Positions 14,442 through 19,941 of a DNA stretch of 40,999 bases are shown piece after piece. Origin of the DNA: a virus. Where the stretch lies: the IMG/VR virus record IMGVR_UViG_3300042731_011251, positions 1 to 40,999 of that record, one strand, 5' to 3'. The notes under the pieces are model-generated. The model worked only from the letters and a program-made list of their open reading frames with translations. It had not been told where the DNA came from and searched no databases. Numbering within the stretch: position 1 is the stretch's first letter; every line of letters starts with the position of its first letter. A program made the position numbers and the translations under genes.

Positions 14442-14762
14442 CACCCTCACATCGAAACTATGCTTCAAACTCCGCGACGCCCGCTTCGGCACCACCACAC
14501 CCTTCTCCCGCACCCGCGCCAACCCCTGCACCAACAACCACACCACCAGCGACGAAATCCCCACGTGCTCCTGCTCCGCCATCCCGTACAACCGCCGCAC
14601 CAACCCCGGTTGCTTGCTGAAATCAATCGTCACCTTCGTCCGCTCTTTGTCCCGCGCCTTCTGATTCCGCTTCCACTTCGGCAGCCCGCGATCCTCCACC
14701 TGCTGCTCCCGCTCCCCCAGAATCGCCTCCACATCCGCGGTCACCCCATCCCAACCACTCAT
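14418..14762 (-). CDS. Ribbon-helix-helix-like DNA-binding protein, possible ParA partner
   Basis: 114 residues. The centre (KVTIDFSKQPGLVRRLYGMA, then HVGISSLVVWLLVQGL) has the strand-helix-helix pattern of ribbon-helix-helix proteins. The N-terminus is acidic and the middle basic. ParA proteins of this size often work with a small RHH protein that binds repeated sites, and a 12-bp array lies about 170 bases downstream. The DUF5131 gene lies between it and ParA. The C-terminus (VETVDGRR) is made of heptamer repeat sequence. Role inferred from pattern and context. Confidence 0.55.
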   Translation of the reverse strand: MSGWDGVTADVEAILGEREQQVEDRGLPKWKRNQKARDKERTKVTIDFSKQPGLVRRLYGMAEQEHVGISSLVVWLLVQGLARVREKGVVVPKRASRSLKHSFDVRVETVDGRR

Positions 14763-14778
14763 CCCGCACACTCCTCTC
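14755..14778. repeat. 24-bp direct repeat, left copy
   Basis: Identical to 15627-15650. Each copy contains the ribosome-binding site and start codon of the following gene, and together they bracket the DUF5131 gene. Confidence 0.85.
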
Positions 14779-15634
14779 CGGGAAATTGCCTCCATACCTT
14801 CCCGTCGATCTTCCATCCTGTCCACTTCTTCCCCACCCGGAACATCAAGTCACCATTGCTGTATGTGCTCACGCCTCGCTCGAACTTCTCCACGACCCTC
14901 CTCTTCAGCATCCGCACCTCACCCCATTCTCCCCACGACTTGAAGAAGAACGGGACACCGGCGTCTACACATTGATCGCGCAGCCCCCGCACCCAACCCG
15001 GACGCATCGGCCGTGCCCCATTCCCCGTCTCCCCACCGCAGATCACCCAGTCAACACCGTCGCCATAATCAAAATCGTAATCGCTCAATTGAATCTCTGT
15101 TCCTATGTAACCGTCAAGATCAATCTCCCCCAACATCGGCTCCACACTCACAAACCGCAGCGCCGCCGGAGTCTGCAACAACATCGGAATCCGCGTGTCT
15201 GCCTGCTCCTGATTCTCCGCCGTCACCCCCACCCATACATTAGCCAACGGGCCAGAGCCAATTGACCACTCCGCCAGAACAGACTGCATCCGAAACGGGC
15301 GCTTTGTCAATATCTGAAACGTGTGTTGTGGGCAGTCCCGCATAGTTTCCAATAACATCAAAATGACCTCCGTGGGTAGATGCTCGTGAAACAAATCACT
15401 CATCGAACACACAAACACCCTACGTGGCTTCTTCCAACGCTTCGGCGTGTCGAATTTATCAAAATGCGCCGTCACATCGAAATGATGCGGCGCCTCCGGG
15501 TACCCGCACCGCCGCGCCAACCGCCGCGCCATCCGCTCCGCGTAACAATGCGCGCACCCCGGAGAAACCTTCGTACACCCCGTCACCGGATTCCACGTCA
15601 CATCCGTCCACTCGATTCGACTCTTCCCACTCAT
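14759..15634 (-). CDS. DUF5131 / phage Gp37-Gp68 family protein
   Basis: 291 residues from MSGKSRIEWTD, a start highly typical of this family. Conserved segments: WNPVTGCTKVSPGCAHCYAE (6-27, with two Cys in GCxxCYA), FVCSMSDLFHE, FQILTKRP, NVWVGVTAENQ, RFVSVEPMLG, WVICGGETGNGARPM and VPFFFKSWGEW. Full length. The Cys arrangement and barrel-like repeats recall radical-SAM-type folds, but no activity is established. It is flanked by 24-bp direct repeats, so it looks like an insertable cassette. Its last codons (EECAG) are part of the repeat that starts the next gene. Confidence 0.88.
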   Translation of the reverse strand: MSGKSRIEWTDVTWNPVTGCTKVSPGCAHCYAERMARRLARRCGYPEAPHHFDVTAHFDKFDTPKRWKKPRRVFVCSMSDLFHEHLPTEVILMLLETMRDCPQHTFQILTKRPFRMQSVLAEWSIGSGPLANVWVGVTAENQEQADTRIPMLLQTPAALRFVSVEPMLGEIDLDGYIGTEIQLSDYDFDYGDGVDWVICGGETGNGARPMRPGWVRGLRDQCVDAGVPFFFKSWGEWGEVRMLKRRVVEKFERGVSTYSNGDLMFRVGKKWTGWKIDGKVWRQFPGEECAG

Positions 15635-15650
15635 CCCGCACACTCCTCTC
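15627..15650. repeat. 24-bp direct repeat, right copy
   Basis: Perfect match to 14755-14778, 872 bases away. Confidence 0.85.
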
Positions 15651-15657
15651 TCTCCCG

Positions 15658-15682
15658 TGTACGGGCGACGCGTGCGTCGCCC
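15658..15682. repeat. GGGCGACGC hairpin (family D second arm)
   Basis: GTACGGGCGACGCGTGCGTCGCCCC, a perfect palindrome between DUF5131 and the next gene. Confidence 0.65.
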
Positions 15683-15683
15683 C

Positions 15684-15938
15684 TCACCCTTCTACGTCTC
15701 CCACTCTCAAATACCGCCCGTGCACCGACTTCTGCCACACCAGCGCCCCGCGCACCACCAGCCGCTCCACCTCGTCACTCACCTCGCGCCACCGCAACCC
15801 AAACGCCGCCCCAACATCGAACTCATCCTGATACTTATGCTCCCGCACAAACCCCACAATCGCCCGCTGCCGCTCCGTCAGCTCCTTCTCCCCCCCTTGG
15901 GGGGAGATCGAGAGGGGGGTCTCCGAGAGCGGGGTCAC
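15684..15938 (-). CDS. Small winged-helix protein
   Basis: 84 residues from a GTG that overlaps the ParA stop (GTGA), behind GAGGTGGGG. Residues 20-80 (ELTERQRAIVGFVREHKYQD, FGLRWREVSDEVERLVVRGA, HGRYLRVGD) have a winged helix-turn-helix pattern. The first 18 residues (PLSETPLSISPQGGEKE) are encoded by a family A-like repeat, so the true ancestral start may be a later codon. It may regulate the par operon. Confidence 0.65.
   Translation of the reverse strand: MTPLSETPLSISPQGGEKELTERQRAIVGFVREHKYQDEFDVGAAFGLRWREVSDEVERLVVRGALVWQKSVHGRYLRVGDVEG
15891..15924. repeat. Family A-like repeat at the start of the winged-helix gene
   Basis: CTCCCCCCCTTGGGGGGAG plus ATCGAGAGGGGGGT, translated as the N-terminus. 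Confidence 0.75.
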
Positions 15939-16756
15939 AACCCCACCTCATCCACCACCCGCGTCACCACCTTCTCGTAGCCTCCCACCCTCCTCCCCCC
16001 ACGTGTGGGGGGATTGAGGGGGGTCCCACGCAGCGCCCGGCATCCTGGCGCGTACTCCCACAACGTCTTGCCGTGCCCCGGCGCCTCCCGTGCCTTCACA
16101 TCGATCGGAATTGGCGGATACACCATCTTCCCAAACGCCTCCGCGATCCCCCGCAACTGCGCGTGCCCCTCCTTCGTCGTCCGCTCCCACATCGTCGGCA
16201 GAATACCCAAAAACTGCCCCTGGAACGCCCCCACCCGCTTCAACGAGGCCACCGTCCCCAACATATCCCGCGCCCCCACCGTCGCCAGGTGCGCCAAACT
16301 CACCGGAATAATGAAATGCGACGCCGCCACCAGCGCATTGATCTGCAACACATCCGCCCCCGGCGCACTGTCCAGCACCACAATGTCATACGCCCCGTGC
16401 AGCGCATCCAACGCACCCCGTAGAACCCGCTCCGAAAAACTCTCCCCGTTGATAATCTTCTTCGCCTTCACCGTCGTCTTATCCGACGCCACCAAGTCAA
16501 ACCCCTCCCGCACCGTCCGCGCCACGCCCTCCCCCTTCCCCCCACGCGTGGGGGGACCGAGGGGGGTCCCCAGCGCCAGCCAGGCATACACCCCGTTCCA
16601 CTTCTTGATCCCCAACGCATCCGCGCAATTCCCTTGCGCGTCCAAGTCCACCAACAACACCCGCAGCCCCCGCAGCGCCAACCCGTGCGCCACCGTCACC
16701 GCCGTCGTCGTCTTCCCCACCCCACCCTTCTGATTCACAATCGCCAACACCTTCAT
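15935..16756 (-). CDS. parA: ParA-type partition ATPase
   Basis: 273 residues. Deviant Walker A NQKGGVGKTT (8-17), DLDAQGN (38-44), and the Walker B region YDIVVLDSAPGAD (about 121-133). No N-terminal DNA-binding extension, so it is the short type that pairs with a small DNA-binding partner. It would separate plasmid or phage-plasmid copies along the nucleoid. Two family A repeats are translated in frame (about 63-73, TPLGPPTRGGKG; about 244-254, TPLNPPTRGG). The first lies in a surface loop after the second Walker motif, apparently without breaking the fold. Confidence 0.88.
   Translation of the reverse strand: MKVLAIVNQKGGVGKTTTAVTVAHGLALRGLRVLLVDLDAQGNCADALGIKKWNGVYAWLALGTPLGPPTRGGKGEGVARTVREGFDLVASDKTTVKAKKIINGESFSERVLRGALDALHGAYDIVVLDSAPGADVLQINALVAASHFIIPVSLAHLATVGARDMLGTVASLKRVGAFQGQFLGILPTMWERTTKEGHAQLRGIAEAFGKMVYPPIPIDVKAREAPGHGKTLWEYAPGCRALRGTPLNPPTRGGRRVGGYEKVVTRVVDEVGL
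15993..16025. repeat. Family A repeat inside parA (3' part)
   Basis: CCCCCCACGTGTGGGGGG plus ATTGAGGGGGGT, in frame. Confidence 0.85.
16537..16568. repeat. Family A repeat inside parA (5' part)
   Basis: CCCCCCACGCGTGGGGGG plus ACCGAGGGGGGT, in frame. Confidence 0.85.
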
Positions 16757-16759
16757 CGT

Positions 16760-17593
16760 CTACCGACCTCCTCCCGTAAGCTCCTGAAATAACGGATGCC
16801 GTGCAGACTCAATCTGCGGCGACATCCACAAAACCTCCGTAGCCTGCCTTGCTGATCGTGTGCGCGTCTGCACGTGCATACAATTCCAATCCGCATACAA
16901 CTCCTCGTACAGCGCATTTGGATAACTGCTCAAAATCACACCTCCCTGAAGATTGCGTAGGACCTCCGCCAACTCCACGTGACCATCAGTGTCCATTTCG
17001 TGCGCATACTCCACAAAATGCGATGTACTCCGTGTTTCAACTAGGTAGGGAGGGTCCACGTAAAAAACAGTCGTCGGCGCGTCGAACCGCTTGATAACGG
17101 CAACCGCATCGTCACACTCAAGCTGCAGTTCCTTCAAGCGTTCGACAATATCCCACAAGTGGTACGTTTCATTCCAATTACTCACAAATGACTTCCCTCT
17201 GGACGCAGTTACCTCATACCGCCACCCACTTCTCCACCTGGCTATCCCGCCTCGCGATTGCCACGCTCGCACATAAAACCGTCGCGCCTTCTCTAACGGA
17301 TCATCACAATCTTCGAATGCCAACGCAAGCTCACTTCTTGACACCGGCGTCAACTGGATAACTCGAATCAAATCATTCGGACGATCACGTAACATTTGAA
17401 AAAATCCCACCACACTCTTATCCAAATCATTCCACACATCCACGAATGCAGGCGGCTTTTGCAGAACAACCGCACCAGATCCCCCAAATGGCTCCACGTA
17501 ACATTCGTGCGGCGGCAGAAGATCAAGAATCGCTGACGCCATTCGCCACTTGGATCCGTAATAACTGAAAGCCGGTCTTGCTATATGAGTCAT
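16760..17593 (-). CDS. DNA adenine N6-methyltransferase, D12 class
   Basis: 277 residues from MTHIARPAF. Motif X-like SYYGSKWRMA (10-19), the SAM-binding motif I EPFGGSGAVV (34-43) and the catalytic DPPY (about 180) identify a Dam/D12-class enzyme that methylates adenine in duplex DNA. No restriction partner is adjacent. An orphan methylase of this kind usually protects phage DNA or marks regulatory sites. Moderately AT-richer than its neighbours. Ends four bases before the parA start region. Confidence 0.88.
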   Translation of the reverse strand: MTHIARPAFSYYGSKWRMASAILDLLPPHECYVEPFGGSGAVVLQKPPAFVDVWNDLDKSVVGFFQMLRDRPNDLIRVIQLTPVSRSELALAFEDCDDPLEKARRFYVRAWQSRGGIARWRSGWRYEVTASRGKSFVSNWNETYHLWDIVERLKELQLECDDAVAVIKRFDAPTTVFYVDPPYLVETRSTSHFVEYAHEMDTDGHVELAEVLRNLQGGVILSSYPNALYEELYADWNCMHVQTRTRSARQATEVLWMSPQIESARHPLFQELTGGGR

Positions 17594-17809
17594 TTCCTCT
17601 CCCAATCCCAAAATCTAAAATCAAAAAATCCACGCGCCGGGGGAGGGGATCCCCCGAGGAGCCTTCAGCAGTGGTCGCAGCTCCAGACGCTTACCCGGCG
17701 GATGCCCAATCCGCCACCACTTTCGTCGCCGCACACCCTCGGCTTGCGCGTGGTCGATCACGACCCAGCAGAACCGCAGGTTCTGCCAAGGCGACCGCAG
17801 GTCGCCCCA
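17594..17809. other. Gene-free spacer with hairpins
   Basis: No convincing gene on either strand. It contains a GGCGGAT...ATCCGCC hairpin near 17698 and the family B repeat next to the tRNA. Confidence 0.5.
17768..17806. repeat. Double-hairpin repeat (family B), downstream of tRNA-Thr
   Basis: GCAGAACC-GCA-GGTTCTGC, linker CAAG, then GGCGACC-GCA-GGTCGCC. It directly follows the tRNA 3' end on the minus strand, so it could act in 3' processing or termination. Confidence 0.8.
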
Positions 17810-17881
17810 AGCCAGAGGCGGGACTCGAACCCGCAACCTGACGCTTACGATGCGCCCGCGCTACCATTGCGCCACTCCGGC
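17810..17881 (-). tRNA. tRNA-Thr (anticodon CGU)
   Basis: A full cloverleaf reads on the minus strand. Acceptor GCCGGAG/CTCTGGC with one G-T pair; D stem GCGC/GCGC; anticodon arm GGCGC-ATCGTAA-GCGTC with CGT; variable loop of five; T arm GCGGG-TTCGAGT-CCCGC; discriminator T. CCA is not encoded. It decodes ACG. A complete tRNA, unlike the 3' half near 26.8 kb. Confidence 0.92.
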
Positions 17882-17887
17882 GTCTTT

Positions 17888-17918
17888 GATGATGTGCCGT
17901 CTAAAACGGCACATCATC
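17888..17918. terminator. Perfect 13-bp hairpin at a stop codon
   Basis: GATGATGTGCCGT and ACGGCACATCATC close a five-base loop that holds the TAG stop of the upstream gene. It separates that gene from the tRNA. No T run follows, so it may be an RNase site rather than a terminator. Confidence 0.6.
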
Positions 17919-18299
17919 CTCCACAACATCATCCGGCGCAGGCAGCGAATTCACCGCCGTCAATCGTCCCTCCAAGACGGATAATCGATGCTGCAATGCC
18001 TGATTCTCCCGCCGCGCCAGTCGCAACGCTTCCTCGTACTGCGCTCGCGGAACGATCGCCTCATCGTAAATCCCGATCTCCCGTTCCGGCAGCGCATACG
18101 CCCGCGCGATCTCCTCACTTACCACCTTGATACTGAAAATCGCCTTCTCACCGTAATACTCCGTACGATACCCCTCACCTACCGGCACATCGACACGGAC
18201 CAGGCCGCCCAGATCAGACGCCCGAATAATCCCCGCCGTCCGACCGTGCCCCATCACCTCTACAACTGCCCACATCTCCAATTCAGCTTGCTTCTCCAT
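17901..18299 (-). CDS. Phage protein with SSB-like acidic C-terminal tip
   Basis: 132 residues. The first half (MWAVVEVMGHGRTAGIIRAS, YRTEYYGEKAIFSIKVVSEE) belongs to a hypothetical family common in phages and integrative elements. About 85-118 is a coiled coil. The protein ends in VEDDVPF, very like the conserved DDDIPF tip by which bacterial SSB recruits replication and repair proteins. A replication role fits the location beside the candidate origin. The core does not look like an OB fold, so this may be a mimic rather than an SSB. Confidence 0.65.
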   Translation of the reverse strand: MEKQAELEMWAVVEVMGHGRTAGIIRASDLGGLVRVDVPVGEGYRTEYYGEKAIFSIKVVSEEIARAYALPEREIGIYDEAIVPRAQYEEALRLARRENQALQHRLSVLEGRLTAVNSLPAPDDVVEDDVPF

Positions 18300-18319
18300 T
18301 TGACTCCTTTCTTAACGAT

Positions 18320-18835
18320 TCACGCTTGACCTGCGCATCCACTGCCCTGCAAAATCGCAGATTTTGCCAAGGCGTCGTCCGCGACGCCCCCAAACTCCCC
18401 CGCCTCCATCTCCACATCCAGCGCCCAACCCTCCAGCACCGGATCGTGCGCCTTCTCCGCGTACTCCTCCAACCGCCGGGCCAACACCTCGATCGCCGTC
18501 AACAGCACCCGCATCTCCATCAACCGCACCGTCTCCTCGTCTATCCCCTTCCCCCCACGTGTGGGGGGACCCAGGGGGGTCTCCCTTTCCTGCATCTCAG
18601 CCTCCTCTCTCAACATCTCCTCACTCATATCCACCACCACGCCGTGCGCGAAAACAAACGTCCCCGGCGCAAACACCCACGGCTCCCCCTCTCCCGCCAC
18701 AAACGGAGGACGCCCCATATCCGCCACCACCGACCCAATCCACCGCCGGTTATCCTTGAACACATCCCACAACCCCACCCCGCTGAACGTCGTCTCCGCC
18801 GCCCCTCGCGCCATCAACTCCCGCACATTCACCAT
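18320..18835 (-). CDS. Hypothetical early protein
   Basis: 171 residues starting after GGAGGGTGAG. Contains an N-terminal segment (FKDNRRWIGSVVADMGRPPF) and a helical C-terminal region (RLMEMRVLLTAIEVLARRLEEY). Residues of about 86-97 (TPLGPPTRGGKG) are a translated family A repeat, and the last 15 or so residues are encoded by a family B double hairpin. No family recognised. It lies directly beside the iteron region. Confidence 0.6.
   Translation of the reverse strand: MVNVRELMARGAAETTFSGVGLWDVFKDNRRWIGSVVADMGRPPFVAGEGEPWVFAPGTFVFAHGVVVDMSEEMLREEAEMQERETPLGPPTRGGKGIDEETVRLMEMRVLLTAIEVLARRLEEYAEKAHDPVLEGWALDVEMEAGEFGGVADDALAKSAILQGSGCAGQA
18349..18388. repeat. Double-hairpin repeat (family B) at a gene end
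   Basis: GCAAAATC-GCA-GATTTTGC, CAAG, GGCGTCG-tccg-CGACGCC. Translated as the C-terminus of the 171-residue protein. Confidence 0.8.
18549..18582. repeat. Family A repeat inside the 171-residue gene
   Basis: CCCCCCACGTGTGGGGGG plus ACCCAGGGGGGT, in frame. Confidence 0.85.
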
Positions 18836-18848
18836 CTCACCCTCCCCT

Positions 18849-18897
18849 GCAAAACCGAAGGTTTTTGCCCAAGATGCGCGCGCATTCTGCGCGCATC
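18849..18897. repeat. Double-hairpin repeat (family B)
   Basis: GCAAAACC-GAA-GGTTTTTGC, CCAA, then GATGCGCGC...GCGCGCATC. It borders the iteron region on the left. Confidence 0.8.
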
Positions 18898-19256
18898 CTT
18901 GAACTTCTGAACGTTCTGAACTTTGCCCCCCTGAACATTGAATAAACCAAACCCCTATCTTCTATTCCTGAGCAGTAGAAAAAATCTCCCCGCCCTTCGA
19001 CCTCATATATAAAGTTCATAAAGTTCATAAGTTCAGTAAAATCGCCCATTTTCGCAAATAAAACCAACAGAGATTCACAACGAAGCCTTGCCGAACTAGC
19101 AAAACCGCAGGTTTTGCCAAGGCGCGCCCCGCGCCACTGAACTTCTGAACTTTATGAACTTTGTGGGGGCACATACCCGGATAAAATTTAATTTAAATAC
19201 ATTTAAACCCTGCTTATACCCTCCACAAAGTTCAGAACGTTCATAAGTTCAGTAAA
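18898..19256. other. Iteron-bearing non-coding region, candidate replication origin
   Basis: Four 26-bp blocks, each made of three TGAAC units (form TGAACTTmTGAACkTTmTGAAC), lie at 18900-18925 (forward), 19012-19037 (reverse), 19137-19163 (forward) and 19225-19251 (reverse). An A/T-only stretch at 19182-19205 (ATAAAATTTAATTTAAATAC) lies between the last two and could be the melting site. There is no credible gene. The primase-helicase and the SSB-tip protein are encoded on either side. Confidence 0.65.
19099..19135. repeat. Double-hairpin repeat (family B) inside the iteron region
   Basis: GCAAAACC-GCA-GGTTTTGC, CAAG, GGCGCG-CCCC-GCGCC. Confidence 0.8.
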
Positions 19257-19904
19257 TCATCCCTCCGCCTTCTGAAACACCACCACCCAAACCCACGGAT
19301 TCACGTCCCAACCGTATCCGCGCTTGGAGTTGATCGAGTCCCACAATACGCTGAAGTTTGCAACGTAGGGATTCAATGTTCCACGAAGAAACAAGTTCGG
19401 ATCTCTATCGGGTCCCCAATGCCACCTATTGCTAACCCCCTCCGCTTTCGCGTCGTTGCGTGTAATAGATTGCACACGCTCCACCCGCACATCCGTGACC
19501 TCCAACGTAATCCGCGATGCCCATCGCGGCATAAAAATCGAACGGCGCCATTTTCCAACGTATTTTTCGATATAGTCAGAATATAGGAAGCTCGTCTTTG
19601 TCCACACAACAGGCCATCGACCCGCATCCCCCATCGGAATATCCGAGGGCTTCAAATGATCGTATGTTTTTACCGTTCTCCACGTCTCCCGCACCCACAA
19701 CCGGGCCCCAGGCTCGCCATAGGGACAGGATTGATCCCCGCTTCCAACTTTGTGATTCTTTTTGGTAGACGCTAGATATGGGCCACCCCACACCCCCGTC
19801 CTTAACTCTGGCTGCGGCTTAATCACCCTCCGCGTCTGCGTCTTCCGCCCCGCCAAGATCGCCCGCACCATCTCCCCACTGAACAAAATCGGTCGCTCTT
19901 TCAT
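19257..19904 (-). CDS. ASCH/PUA-like phage protein
   Basis: 215 residues from MKERPILFSGEMVRAILAGR, the typical opening of this phage family. Further signatures are KTQTRRVIKPQP (25-36), CPYGEPGARLWVRETW, FMPRWASRITLEVTDVRVER and the end LWDSINSK...NPWVWVV. The family is probably an RNA/nucleic-acid-binding ASCH-type domain, and its exact role in phages is unknown. The start lies behind GAGAGGAGACATCG. It lies between the iteron region and the primase-helicase. Confidence 0.78.
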   Translation of the reverse strand: MKERPILFSGEMVRAILAGRKTQTRRVIKPQPELRTGVWGGPYLASTKKNHKVGSGDQSCPYGEPGARLWVRETWRTVKTYDHLKPSDIPMGDAGRWPVVWTKTSFLYSDYIEKYVGKWRRSIFMPRWASRITLEVTDVRVERVQSITRNDAKAEGVSNRWHWGPDRDPNLFLRGTLNPYVANFSVLWDSINSKRGYGWDVNPWVWVVVFQKAEG

Positions 19905-19941
19905 CGATGTCTCCTCTCTCCCAACCTTCAACCTTCAACCT

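Noticed and set aside
18837-19067. Open frame of 76 codons over the iterons
   Set aside because: It reads through hairpins and iterons and lacks a ribosome-binding site.
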